Assembly: GCF_001661075.1 (NCBI RefSeq)
Contig: NZ_CP014870.1
Coordinates: 1,116,001-1,180,000, forward strand
From: Pseudomonas silesiensis
GTDB taxonomy: Bacteria; Pseudomonadota; Gammaproteobacteria; Pseudomonadales; Pseudomonadaceae
Direction: 5' to 3'
Length of the DNA: 64,000 nt
This document shows positions 48,569 to 57,516 of this stretch, in pieces. Below the pieces are notes generated by a model, which was not told where the DNA came from, made no database searches, and saw only the letters and a list, made by a program, of their open reading frames with translations. The stretch's first letter is position 1, and every line of letters starts with the position of its first letter. The position numbers and the translations under genes were made by a program.

Positions 48569-48847
48569 ATGAAGGTGTTCTGGTGGCTGGGGAAGCTGTT
48601 GACCCTGCTGTTCTGGCTGGTGGTGCTGGCCAACCTGCTCATGCCGTTTGTCTATCCGCTGCACCTGTTGGTCAATGTGGCTGGCAGCCTGCTGGCAGGC
48701 CTTCATCTGCTGGAGGCAGTGTTCTGCTTTCGCAGCCTCAGAGGGCGCGCGCACCCTTGGCGTGATCGCCTGAAGATCCTCTTTTTCGGTGTCTACCACC
48801 TGCAAACCATCCCGGCTCCTACCGTATCGAAGGCTTCCCATGCGTAA
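48569..48847 (+). CDS. DUF1145 family membrane protein
   Basis: A 92-residue protein with two hydrophobic helices (KLLTLLFWLVVLANLLMPF, then LVNVAGSLLAGLHLLEAVF) and a short basic region between, ending in a polar tail. This is the DUF1145 layout, function unknown. Its last eight bases overlap the start of the collagen-like gene, so the two are coupled. Confidence 0.87.
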   Translation: MKVFWWLGKLLTLLFWLVVLANLLMPFVYPLHLLVNVAGSLLAGLHLLEAVFCFRSLRGRAHPWRDRLKILFFGVYHLQTIPAPTVSKASHA

Positions 48848-49598
48848 TCTCTGTCTGCTCGCCGCACTCGTCAGCCCATTGGCTTGCGCTCAAGTGGTAA
48901 GCGTTGAAACCAACTCGCTGATGCGCTTGCCCAACACCGCCAGCACCCTGCACCTGGAACGCCTGGAAGTGGCCGATTACGGCACCTTGTTGATCCCCTC
49001 GAACGTGACCGAAGTGACTGTCGATCAACTGTATCTGGGGCGTGAAGCGCGGATCGCGATCGTGCCCGGCGAACAGGCACTGGCGCTGAAGGTCAGTCGT
49101 GCCCGATTGGGCGAAGGCAGCCAGATCACTGCGCGCGGTGCGCCGGGAACCTACCTCAAGGCCGCCCGTTCCGGGCGTAACCTGACGGTGCAGATCAAGG
49201 CGCTGGATGCGCCGCAATTGTCGGTGGACGCTCGTGGTGGCGCCGGCGCACCGGGTTTTGTCGGTCTGGATGGGGCCAATGGGCAGGCACCGGGTTGCAC
49301 CTGGGGCCAGGCGGGTCCCGGAGCCGATGGCACGAATGGCGCCGACGGCCGGCCGGGGGCACCCGGTGCGCTGGTCCGGCTGGAAGTGCCACGCGATTAC
49401 CCGGCCGAACAGATCAAGGTCCAGGTTGCCGGCGGTGCCGGTGGCATGGCTGGCCCTGGCGGCAAGCCGGGGGCAGGCGGCAAGGCCAAGGGCTGCCTGG
49501 TGTACGAGGCCGACGGTGGCAAGAGCGGGCGCCCTGGTGCTGATGGCCAGCCGGGGCCTGCGGGTGCGGCTGGGTCAGTGACTGTACAGCGGTTGTAG
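48840..49598 (+). CDS. Secreted collagen-like repeat protein
   Basis: A 252-residue protein with a Sec signal peptide (MRNLCLLAALVSPLACA). Residues 18 to about 125 are beta-rich and non-repetitive; from about 130 onward runs of Gly-x-y appear (GAGAPGFVGLDGANG, GPGADGTNGADGRPGAPG, GGMAGPGGKPGAGGKAKG, GRPGADGQPGPAGAAG), broken by short non-repeat segments. Two Cys lie in the repeat part (GCTWG and KGCLVYE). It could be a surface or periplasmic fibre; the number of Gly-x-y triplets in a row is small, so a true triple helix is uncertain. Coupled to the DUF1145 gene. Confidence 0.82.
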   Translation: MRNLCLLAALVSPLACAQVVSVETNSLMRLPNTASTLHLERLEVADYGTLLIPSNVTEVTVDQLYLGREARIAIVPGEQALALKVSRARLGEGSQITARGAPGTYLKAARSGRNLTVQIKALDAPQLSVDARGGAGAPGFVGLDGANGQAPGCTWGQAGPGADGTNGADGRPGAPGALVRLEVPRDYPAEQIKVQVAGGAGGMAGPGGKPGAGGKAKGCLVYEADGGKSGRPGADGQPGPAGAAGSVTVQRL

Positions 49599-49631
49599 GT
49601 TGTTTCTGGAATGTGTGTGTAGTCGATTAGA

Positions 49632-49745
49632 TCGCCTTCGCGGGCAAGTCGGATCGCCGCACCGCACGCTCCCACAGGGTTTGAGTCGTTCACCAAATTT
49701 GTGAACGACTCAAGACCTGTGGGAGCGTGGCTTGCCCGCGATGAC
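49632..49745. repeat. REP pair with a variant arm and a palindromic loop
   Basis: One arm (CTTCGCGGGCAAG) is interrupted by about 16 extra bases (TCGGATCGCCGCACCG) before CGCTCCCACAGG; the other (CTGTGGGAGCGTGGCTTGCCCGCG) is intact. The loop itself holds a further perfect inverted repeat TTGAGTCGTTCAC / GTGAACGACTCAA. Confidence 0.85.
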
Positions 49746-49760
49746 GTCAGACCAGCCGCC

Positions 49761-50225
49761 TCAAAACATCGGCCGCGCCGCAGCAATCGCCACCAACACC
49801 AACCCGACCATCAGATTGATCCCCACCAACCGGCGAATCCTCCCCAGCACCGCAGCCCCCGCCGGCCAGTCCTGCGCCGTGACCGCAATGCGCAACTCAG
49901 GCAACATCAACGCCTGGATCCGGATAAACAGCGCCGTCATCACCACATACAACCCCATCATCACCTGCACATAACGCGGCGCGGTTTCAAATCCGGCGTA
50001 CTGCAGATGGATCATGCCCACGCCGCTGATCGGCAGAAGCACCACCGCCACCCAGACCCAGCGGAAAAATCCTTGAAACACTTCTACCCACAGTTTCAAC
50101 CGGGCAGGCCCTTCCAGTGCCTTCATCGCAGCGGGGCGCAAGACCATCCAGGCGAAAAACATGCCGCCGACCCAGACCAGGGCGGACAAGACATGCAGGG
50201 TATAAACGATGCCAAAAGGTGTCAT
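49761..50225 (-). CDS. CopD family integral membrane protein
   Basis: A 154-residue protein with four hydrophobic helices and conserved His residues in the first helix (YTLHVLSALVWVGGMFFAW) typical of CopD/YchK-like proteins linked with copper or haem. No copper genes are adjacent, so the role is unclear. It is divergent from dinG. Confidence 0.85.
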   Translation of the reverse strand: MTPFGIVYTLHVLSALVWVGGMFFAWMVLRPAAMKALEGPARLKLWVEVFQGFFRWVWVAVVLLPISGVGMIHLQYAGFETAPRYVQVMMGLYVVMTALFIRIQALMLPELRIAVTAQDWPAGAAVLGRIRRLVGINLMVGLVLVAIAAARPMF

Positions 50226-50324
50226 TGAGGTACTCCGTTCTGCGCGGGATTAATTAGCGGGGTATGATAGCGACCGAACCGAACCACTGAAAATTTATCC
50301 AGCGTTTTTTGCGCCCGACAATCC

Positions 50325-52469
50325 ATGATCAGCACCGAACTCAAAACCACGATCCAGGGCGCCTACTCGCGTTTTCTCGAAGCCAAGAGCCTCAAGCCGC
50401 GCTACGGACAACGCCTGATGATCGCCGAAATTGCCAAGGTCCTCGGTGACATCGACACCGACGACGAAGGCCGGCGCAGTGGCGACCCCGCGATTGTCGC
50501 GGTGGAAGCCGGCACCGGTACCGGTAAAACCGTGGCCTACAGCCTCGCGGCCATCCCCACGGCCAAGGCGGCCGGCAAACGCCTGGTGATTGCCACGGCC
50601 ACCGTGGCCCTGCAAGAGCAGATCGTCTACAAGGATCTGCCCGACCTGATGCGCAACAGCGGGCTGAATTTCAGCTTCGCCCTGGCCAAGGGGCGCGGGC
50701 GCTACATGTGCCTGTCCAAGCTCGACATGCTGCTCCAGGAAGGCCACGCGCAAACCGCCACCGCGCAGCTGTTCGAGGAAGAAGGCTTCAAGATCGAGGT
50801 CGACGAAGCCAGCCAGAAGCTGTTCACCAGCATGATCGAGAAGCTCGCCGGCAATAAATGGGACGGCGACCGCGACAGTTGGTCCACCGCCCTGGAAGAC
50901 GCCGACTGGGCGCGCCTGACCACCGATCACAGCCAGTGCACCAACCGCCATTGCCCCAACTTCGGCCAGTGCGCCTTCTACAAGGCCCGCGAAGGCATGG
51001 GCAAGGTCGACGTCATCGTCACCAACCACGACATGGTGCTGGCTGACCTGGCCCTGGGCGGCGGTGCGGTGCTGCCCGATCCGCGCGATACCATCTACGT
51101 CTTCGACGAAGGTCATCACCTGCCGGACAAGGCCATCGGCCACTTCGCCCACTACACGCGCCTGCGTTCCACCGCCGACTGGCTGGAAACCACCGCCAAG
51201 AACCTGACCAAGCTCCTGGCCCAGCACCCGCTGCCCGGGGATCTGGGCAAGTTGCTCGAGCAGGTGCCGGAGCTGGCGCGGGAGATCAAGACCCAGCAAC
51301 AGTTCATGTTCACCGCCTGCGAGCAGGTCGCCGATTTCAAACCCGGCGAAGACGTCGAAGGCCGCGAGCGGCCGCGCCACCGTTTCGTCGGCGGGGTGAT
51401 TCCCGAGCACATGCGCGAAATGGGCATCGAGCTGAAGAAGGGCTTTGCCCGCCTGACCGACCTGTTCACCCGGCTGACGGAACTGCTCAAGGAAGGCATG
51501 GACGGCGAGGTCAACATCGGCATCGCCAGCAACCAGGCGGAAGAGTGGTATCCGCTGTTCGGCAGCCTGTTGTCCCGTTCTTCGGGCAACTGGGAGCTGT
51601 GGACCGCCTTCACCGTCGAGGACCCGGAAGACAACCCGCCCATGGCCCGTTGGCTGACCCTGGCTGAAAGCGGTTCGCTGTTCGACATCGAGGTCAACGC
51701 CAGCCCGATCCTCGCGGCCGAAATGCTCCGACGCAATCTGTGGAACGTGGCGTACGGGGCGTTGGTGACCTCGGCGACCTTGACCGCGCTCGGTACATTC
51801 GACCGCTTCCGCATGCGCGCCGGCCTGCCGAAAAAAGCCGTCACCGCCGTGGTCCCGAGCCCGTTCCACCACGCCGACGCTGGCGTGCTGCGGGTGCCGG
51901 ACCTGAAGGCCGATCCGCGTGACGCACCGGCCCACACCGCGGCGATAATCCGTGACTTGCCGGCGCTGGTCGAAGGCTCGCGCGGCACCCTGGTGCTGTT
52001 CTCCTCGCGCAAACAGATGCAGGACGTGTTCGACGGCCTGGATCGCGACTGGCGCAAGCAAGTGTTCATTCAAGGCAACCTGTCGAAACAGGAAACCCTG
52101 AACAAGCACAAGGCGCGGGTCGATGGTGGGGATTCCAGCGTGCTGTTCGGCCTGGCGAGCTTCGCCGAAGGGGTCGACTTGCCCGGAGCGTATTGCGAAC
52201 ACGTGGTGATCGCCAAGATTCCGTTCTCGGTGCCCGATGACCCGGTCGAAGCGGCCCTGGCCGAATGGATCGAGGCCCGGGGCGGCAATCCGTTCATGGA
52301 AATCTCGGTGCCGGATGCCTCGCTGAAACTGGTCCAGGCCTGTGGTCGTTTGCTGCGTACCGAAGAAGACCGCGGCACCATCACCTTGCTCGATCGGCGC
52401 CTGGTGACCCAGCGCTATGGCAAGGCGATCCTCAACGCGTTGCCACCTTTCCGTCGCGAAATTTCCTGA
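50325..52469 (+). CDS. dinG: ATP-dependent DNA helicase DinG
   Basis: XPD-like 5'-3' helicase of 714 residues that unwinds R-loops and forked DNA. Walker A is AGTGTGKT (residues 62-69) and the Walker B box is DEGH (VFDEGHHLPD). The four Cys for the iron-sulphur cluster are in RYMC, CTNRHC and GQCAFY. C-terminal motifs V/VI include GLASFAEGVDLPG and QACGRLLRTEEDRG. No LexA box is seen just upstream, unlike E. coli dinG. Confidence 0.95.
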   Translation: MISTELKTTIQGAYSRFLEAKSLKPRYGQRLMIAEIAKVLGDIDTDDEGRRSGDPAIVAVEAGTGTGKTVAYSLAAIPTAKAAGKRLVIATATVALQEQIVYKDLPDLMRNSGLNFSFALAKGRGRYMCLSKLDMLLQEGHAQTATAQLFEEEGFKIEVDEASQKLFTSMIEKLAGNKWDGDRDSWSTALEDADWARLTTDHSQCTNRHCPNFGQCAFYKAREGMGKVDVIVTNHDMVLADLALGGGAVLPDPRDTIYVFDEGHHLPDKAIGHFAHYTRLRSTADWLETTAKNLTKLLAQHPLPGDLGKLLEQVPELAREIKTQQQFMFTACEQVADFKPGEDVEGRERPRHRFVGGVIPEHMREMGIELKKGFARLTDLFTRLTELLKEGMDGEVNIGIASNQAEEWYPLFGSLLSRSSGNWELWTAFTVEDPEDNPPMARWLTLAESGSLFDIEVNASPILAAEMLRRNLWNVAYGALVTSATLTALGTFDRFRMRAGLPKKAVTAVVPSPFHHADAGVLRVPDLKADPRDAPAHTAAIIRDLPALVEGSRGTLVLFSSRKQMQDVFDGLDRDWRKQVFIQGNLSKQETLNKHKARVDGGDSSVLFGLASFAEGVDLPGAYCEHVVIAKIPFSVPDDPVEAALAEWIEARGGNPFMEISVPDASLKLVQACGRLLRTEEDRGTITLLDRRLVTQRYGKAILNALPPFRREIS

Positions 52470-52474
52470 AACAT

Positions 52475-52496
52475 CGGTGGGCAATTTTGCCCACCG
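52475..52496 (+). terminator. Perfect hairpin after dinG
   Basis: CGGTGGGCAATTTTGCCCACCG has a ten-base stem but no T-run after it, so it may protect the mRNA end rather than terminate. Confidence 0.55.
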
Positions 52497-52565
52497 CGTT
52501 GTCTATCTCTCTACCATCGCTTTTCCATTGGCCTATTGAAGGTCGTTAGGGAGAATTTCGTTCTC

Positions 52566-55040
52566 ATGATTCGCCGTTCGTTGCCTGCCGTTTTTGCCCT
52601 GATGTTTGCAGCCCCTGTACTGGCAGCCCCTGCCGGCCAACAGACGCTGTTCAACTTTGTGCGCCCCGCCGATGTGGTCCAGGTGGCGACTCAGGACGCC
52701 AGCCTGCCGCAATCCAACGCCGAGCAAACGGCCGAAGGCGAGGTATTGCGCCGGGTGACGTTCAACCCGGCGGCTCAGCCGACCTTGCGCCTGAGCCCGC
52801 AAACCGGTGCCTGGGACTGGTCGCAGTCGGGTTTCATGAGCCTGCGGATTCAAAGTGCGATGAATTGGGCCGTGACCCTGTACGTCAAAATCCAGAGCAA
52901 CGACGGCAAGACCCTGGTCAGTCGCATCGATTTACCGGCCGGCCCGGCGCAAACCTTGCTGGTGCCACTGCAGCCGTTTACGCCGTTGAGCCTGGGCATG
53001 AAAGCCGGGCCGCCGATGCCGATGACCTTTGACGGTCAGCGCGTATTGCTGGCCAGCAGCGCGGGTGAGCTGGAGCGCAGCCAGGTGGTGTCGGTGACCT
53101 TGTCGATGGATCAGCCGAAAGTCGCCCAGAGCATCCTGCTCGAGCGGTTCGGCGTGCAGGAAGGCGAAGCGGTGACCAAAGCGGCTTATGGCGGCCTGGT
53201 GGACGCTTATGGGCAGTCCACCCGCGCCAAATGGCCAGAGAAGGTCGGCAACGACGAACAACTCAAAAGCGCGGCGGCCAAGGAGCAGCAACAGCTGAAA
53301 ACCTGGCTGGCCGAGCGTCAGAAGGCGTCGTTGGACAGGTTCGGAGGCTTGGACAAAGGCCCGATCTTCAAGGCCAGTGGCTTTTTCCGCACCGAGAAAC
53401 GTGACGGTCGCTGGTACCTGGTGACGCCAGACGGGCATCCGTTCTACTCGCTAGGGGTCAACAGCGTGACCCCGGACGTCAATCGAACCTACGTCGCCGG
53501 TCGCGAATGGATGTTCGAATCCCTGCCCAAACCCGATGAGCGCCTGGCCAGCCACTACGGCGAAGGCGACAACCGCGGTGGTAATGGTGCCGATCAGGGC
53601 CGTGGCTACAACGCCGGTCGCTGGTACGACTTCTATGGGGCCAACCTGCAGCGCCTGTATGGCGAACCTTGTGCCCTGGGCAGCGAAACCAAGGCCGGGG
53701 TTGCCGAAGCGGCCCAGGCCGATGCGGTCGAAGCGACGGTCGACAAGACCGTTGAGCAACCCGTTGTCCCTGAGGCTAACGATTCCAAGGCCGGTGTTGC
53801 CGAAGCGGCCAAGTCCGATGCCGTCGAATCAACGGTCGTAAAAACCGCTGAACAGGCAGTGGCTGAACCTTGCAAAGCCGTGGTCGATGAAAAACTGTGG
53901 GCCAGCCATGCGCTTGACCGCCTGCAAGCCTGGGGTTTCAACACCGTCGGTAACTGGAGTGCTCCGGTACTGGCCAACGCCGACCGCGTGCCGTACACCT
54001 TGCCGCTGTCGATCGTCGGCGATTACGCCAGTATCAGCACCGGAACCAACTGGTGGGGGGCCATGCCCGACCCATTCGATCCGCGGTTCGCCATGGCCAC
54101 CGAACGCGCCGTGGCCATCGCGGCCCGCGACCATCGCGACGATCCGTGGCTGATCGGCTACTTCGCCGATAACGAACTGGCCTGGGCCGGTCCCGGCGAC
54201 GACCCGAAAGCCCGTTACGCACTGGCCTATGGCACCTTGAAAATGACCACCGACGTGCCGGCCAAACGCGCGTTCCTCAAGCAACTGCGGGACAAGTACC
54301 GTAACCAGGCGGGCCTGTCCAAAGCCTGGGGCATTGACCTGCCAGCCTGGGAATTGATGGAAGACCCGGGCTTCGTGCCGCCACTGCCAAGTGCTGAACA
54401 CCCGGAAATCGAAGCCGACTTCAAGTACTTCCAGAAGGTCTTCGCCGACACCTACTTCAAGACCATTTCCGATTCGCTGAAGTGGCATGCGCCGAATCAA
54501 CTGTTGCTGGGCGGCCGCTTTGCCGTCAGCACGCCGGAAGCCGTGGCGTCCTGCGCACAGTATTGCGACGTGTTGAGTTTCAACATGTATACCCTGCAAC
54601 CACAGGACGGCTATGACTTCGCCGCCCTGCGCAGTCTGGACAAGCCGGTACTGATCACCGAATTCAACTTCGGCTCCGCGGATCGCGGCCCGTTCTGGGG
54701 GGGCGTGACGCAACTGGCCAAAGAAGAAGACCGTGGGCCGGCCTATGCGAACTTCCTCAAGCAGGCGATGAAGGAACCGTCGATTGTCGGGGTGCATTGG
54801 TTCCAGTACCTCGATCAACCGGTGACCGGGCGTCTGCAGGACGGGGAGAACGGTCACTTTGGCCTGGTGGGCATCACCGACCTGCCGTTCCAGGGGTTCG
54901 TCGACAGTGTGCGCAAAAGCAACCTGGCGTTGGTCGAGCAACTGGGTAAGGAGACCGGGAAGGTCAAAGCCGAGGCGGAGAAAGCCAGCCACGATGCCGA
55001 GGGCGGCAAGCAGGGCGACGCAGGCATGGGACCGGGGTAG
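52566..55040 (+). CDS. Secreted agarase/beta-galactosidase-like glycoside hydrolase
   Basis: An 824-residue protein with a Sec signal peptide (MIRRSLPAVFALMFAAPVLA), an N-terminal carbohydrate-binding-like beta domain (to about residue 240) and a TIM-barrel resembling GH42/GH50 agarases. Possible catalytic residues are the Glu in GYFADNELAW and the Glu in LITEFNFGSADRG. In the barrel, after LYGEPCALG, sits a 32-residue low-complexity repeat (53691-53869) not expected in the family. The natural substrate is unknown; a self-made exopolysaccharide is possible. The C-terminus is a charged tail (KAEAEKASHDAEGG). Confidence 0.8.
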   Translation: MIRRSLPAVFALMFAAPVLAAPAGQQTLFNFVRPADVVQVATQDASLPQSNAEQTAEGEVLRRVTFNPAAQPTLRLSPQTGAWDWSQSGFMSLRIQSAMNWAVTLYVKIQSNDGKTLVSRIDLPAGPAQTLLVPLQPFTPLSLGMKAGPPMPMTFDGQRVLLASSAGELERSQVVSVTLSMDQPKVAQSILLERFGVQEGEAVTKAAYGGLVDAYGQSTRAKWPEKVGNDEQLKSAAAKEQQQLKTWLAERQKASLDRFGGLDKGPIFKASGFFRTEKRDGRWYLVTPDGHPFYSLGVNSVTPDVNRTYVAGREWMFESLPKPDERLASHYGEGDNRGGNGADQGRGYNAGRWYDFYGANLQRLYGEPCALGSETKAGVAEAAQADAVEATVDKTVEQPVVPEANDSKAGVAEAAKSDAVESTVVKTAEQAVAEPCKAVVDEKLWASHALDRLQAWGFNTVGNWSAPVLANADRVPYTLPLSIVGDYASISTGTNWWGAMPDPFDPRFAMATERAVAIAARDHRDDPWLIGYFADNELAWAGPGDDPKARYALAYGTLKMTTDVPAKRAFLKQLRDKYRNQAGLSKAWGIDLPAWELMEDPGFVPPLPSAEHPEIEADFKYFQKVFADTYFKTISDSLKWHAPNQLLLGGRFAVSTPEAVASCAQYCDVLSFNMYTLQPQDGYDFAALRSLDKPVLITEFNFGSADRGPFWGGVTQLAKEEDRGPAYANFLKQAMKEPSIVGVHWFQYLDQPVTGRLQDGENGHFGLVGITDLPFQGFVDSVRKSNLALVEQLGKETGKVKAEAEKASHDAEGGKQGDAGMGPG
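53691..53869 (+). repeat. In-frame 96-bp tandem repeat within the glycosidase gene
   Basis: Units begin at 53691 and 53787 (AAGGCCGG..GTTGCCGAAGCGGCC). The second unit is partial and has several base changes. It codes for two acidic, Ala/Val-rich stretches (KAGVAEAAQADAVEATV and KAGVAEAAKSDAVESTV). Confidence 0.85.
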
Positions 55041-55136
55041 GGCGACCGACCACTTGGCCCGCCCCTGTTCCCAAAAGCCTCAATGGCTGGAACAATGCGG
55101 GCCACTTTGTAGTGCGTTTATCCAGGGGAGTTGCGG

Positions 55137-56282
55137 GTGCTGATTCAGGGTTATTACGATCTAAAGTTCGAAGCGGTGCGTGAAGCGTTCGCGGCGTTGT
55201 TCGACGACCCCCAGGAACGTGGTGGCGCGTTGTGCATCCAGGTCGGCGGCGAGACCGTGGTCGATCTCTGGGCGGGCAGTGCCGACAAGGATGGTGCCGA
55301 AGCCTGGCACAGCGACACCCTCGCCAACCTGTTCTCCTGCACCAAGACTTTTACCGCCGTGACCGCCCTGCAACTGGTGGCCGAAGGCAAACTGCAGCTG
55401 GATGTTCCGGTTGCCCGCTACTGGCCCGAGTTCGCCGCCGCCGGCAAAGCGTCCGTGACCTTGCGCCAGTTGCTCTGCCACCAGGCCGGTCTGCCCGCGC
55501 TACGCGAACAGCTGGCGCCTGAAGCGCTTTACGACTGGCATACCATGGTCGATGCCCTGGCCGCCGAAACGCCTTGGTGGACGCCGGGGGAAGGTCACGG
55601 TTACGCCGCGATCACGTATGGCTGGCTGGTCGGCGAGCTGCTGCGGCGTGCCGACGGTCGAGGACCGGGCGAATCGATCGTGGCGCGGGTTGCCAAGCCG
55701 TTGGGGCTGGATTTCCATGTCGGCCTGGCGGACGAAGAATTTCACCGCGTGGCGCACATCGCCCGTGGCAAGGGCAACGTCGGCGATGCCGCGGCCCAGC
55801 GTTTGCTGCAAGTGACGATGCGCGAACCGACGGCCATGAGCACGCGGGCGTTCACCAACCCGCCGTCAATCATGACCAGCACCAATAAACCGGAATGGCG
55901 CCGCATGCAGCAGCCAGCCGCCAATGGCCACGGTAATGCCCGCAGCCTGGCCGGGTTCTACGCCGGCCTGCTCGATGGCAGCCTGCTGGAAAGCGAAATG
56001 CTCGACGAGCTGACTCGCGAACACAGCCTCGGCGAAGACAAGACTTTACTGACCCGGACCCGTTTCGGCCTGGGTTGCATGCTTGATCAACCGGACGTCG
56101 CCAACGCGACCTACGGCCTTGGCCCTCGCGCCTTCGGCCATCCGGGTGCGGGCGGTTCCATCGGTTTTGCCGATCCGGAATACGATGTGGCCTTCGGTTT
56201 TGTGACAAATACCCTGGGGCCGTACGTCTTGATGGATCCGCGAGCGCAAAAGCTGGTGCGGGTACTGGCCACTTGTCTGTAA
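55137..56282 (+). CDS. Class C beta-lactamase-related serine hydrolase (EstB-like)
   Basis: A 381-residue member of the serine beta-lactamase-like (family VIII esterase) group. The catalytic Ser-x-x-Lys is SCTK (67-70), with a Tyr in ITYGWLVG as the likely second-site base and a HPGAGGS motif near the C-terminus in place of KTG. No signal peptide is evident. Such enzymes usually hydrolyse esters or amides; the substrate is unknown. I use the GTG at 55137 because AGGGGAG lies six bases upstream; a TTG at 55131 is too close to it. Confidence 0.85.
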   Translation: MLIQGYYDLKFEAVREAFAALFDDPQERGGALCIQVGGETVVDLWAGSADKDGAEAWHSDTLANLFSCTKTFTAVTALQLVAEGKLQLDVPVARYWPEFAAAGKASVTLRQLLCHQAGLPALREQLAPEALYDWHTMVDALAAETPWWTPGEGHGYAAITYGWLVGELLRRADGRGPGESIVARVAKPLGLDFHVGLADEEFHRVAHIARGKGNVGDAAAQRLLQVTMREPTAMSTRAFTNPPSIMTSTNKPEWRRMQQPAANGHGNARSLAGFYAGLLDGSLLESEMLDELTREHSLGEDKTLLTRTRFGLGCMLDQPDVANATYGLGPRAFGHPGAGGSIGFADPEYDVAFGFVTNTLGPYVLMDPRAQKLVRVLATCL

Positions 56283-56400
56283 AACCTGCTCGAGGGTTCC
56301 AGGGCCGGAACCCAAAGGCCTTTATGTTTTCTAAACGTCTGTTTATCCGGATTTTTGATCCGACCTGATTTTTTTCATTACTTCATTTTGTGGAAATCCA

Positions 56401-57492
56401 ATGTCATCCAATAAAACTTTCGCCTTGGCCCTGTGCTTCGCCATCACCGGTTGCGCACAAACCCCACAAAATGACTCGGATGGCAGCAGCTGGTGGTCGT
56501 TCGGTTCGTCCGACAAAGTCGCCGCCAAAGATCCGGCATCGGCACCGGCCCCTCTGAAGCCTGCCGCAACCGCGCCGGTGGCCAAGGCTGAAAGCGCCAG
56601 CCCCTGGTACTGGCCATTTGGCTCCGAAGAGGTGCTCGACAAGAAGCCGGAGGTGAAACCTGAGGCCAAACCTGTCGAAGTGGCCAAGGCGCAGGCCGAT
56701 GCAGGGGGTAAATGGTGGTGGCCATTCGGTGGTAAGGAGCAAAGCACCGCCAAAGTCGTGCCGATGCCTGATCCGAAAGTCACCCAGGCCTGGCTCGACG
56801 ACTACGAACCACGCCTGCGCGCGGCCATCAAAGACAGCAATCTGCAACTCGAGCGTCGTGAAAATGTGCTGGTGGTCACCGCGCCGGTAGAAGGTTCGTT
56901 CAACCCTGACCGTCCGGCGATGCTGCTGCCGGTCACCCTCGGTCCCTTCACCCGGGTTGCAAAAATCCTCGAAGTCGATCCAAAGACCGCCGTGTTGGTG
57001 CTCGGTCACAGCGATACCTCGGGCGCCGCACCGGCCAACGTGAAACTGAGCCATGAGCGGGCCCAATCCGTGGCCGCGATTTTCCGTCTCAGCGGCTTGC
57101 AGCGTGATCGCCTGATGCTGCGCGGCATGGGCGGCGAAGCCCCGCGTGCTGCCAACGACAGCAATGAAGGCCGTGCCCTGAACCGTCGTGTGGAACTGCT
57201 GGTGACCCCGCAGAACACCATGGTGGCGCTGCTGAGCAAGTACAATATGCCAGCGCCGGCGCCTGTACGCCTGGTCGCTGCGCAGGACGTCAAGCCAGTG
57301 GTCGCACCGGTTACCCCGGCACCCGCAGCGAAGAAAGCGGCAGTCCCTGCGGCGAAAAAGGCACCGGCCAAGAAAGCTGCCAAGGCGCCAGCCAAGAAAA
57401 CACCGGCCAAGACTCCGGCGAAAAAGACCGCACCGGCCAAGGCCGCAGCCGCCGACAAGAAAGTCGCCGCTGCCGATGCTGCAAAAAAGTGA
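56401..57492 (+). CDS. OmpA family lipoprotein with Trp-rich repeats and a histone-like Lys/Ala/Pro tail
   Basis: A 363-residue lipoprotein (lipobox ITGC, Cys18). The N-terminal third has three short aromatic boxes, WWSFG (31-35), WYWPFG (69-74) and WWWPFG (105-110), separated by Ala/Pro/Lys linkers. An OmpA-like domain follows (about 150-270; VLVLGHSDTSGAAPANVKLSHERA and GEAPRAANDSNEGRALNRRVELLV). The last 57 residues are almost only Lys, Ala and Pro (AKKAPAKKAAKAPAKKTPAK and on), like AlgP or histone H1 tails. The tail is expected to bind polyanions such as lipopolysaccharide or DNA; this is inference. Confidence 0.85.
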   Translation: MSSNKTFALALCFAITGCAQTPQNDSDGSSWWSFGSSDKVAAKDPASAPAPLKPAATAPVAKAESASPWYWPFGSEEVLDKKPEVKPEAKPVEVAKAQADAGGKWWWPFGGKEQSTAKVVPMPDPKVTQAWLDDYEPRLRAAIKDSNLQLERRENVLVVTAPVEGSFNPDRPAMLLPVTLGPFTRVAKILEVDPKTAVLVLGHSDTSGAAPANVKLSHERAQSVAAIFRLSGLQRDRLMLRGMGGEAPRAANDSNEGRALNRRVELLVTPQNTMVALLSKYNMPAPAPVRLVAAQDVKPVVAPVTPAPAAKKAAVPAAKKAPAKKAAKAPAKKTPAKTPAKKTAPAKAAAADKKVAAADAAKK

Positions 57493-57516
57493 TTAGTTAA
57501 CCAAAAGGAATGCGCC

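Noticed and set aside
50295..52484. 729-codon open frame antisense to dinG
   Set aside because: It mirrors dinG exactly in extent and shows no family motif.
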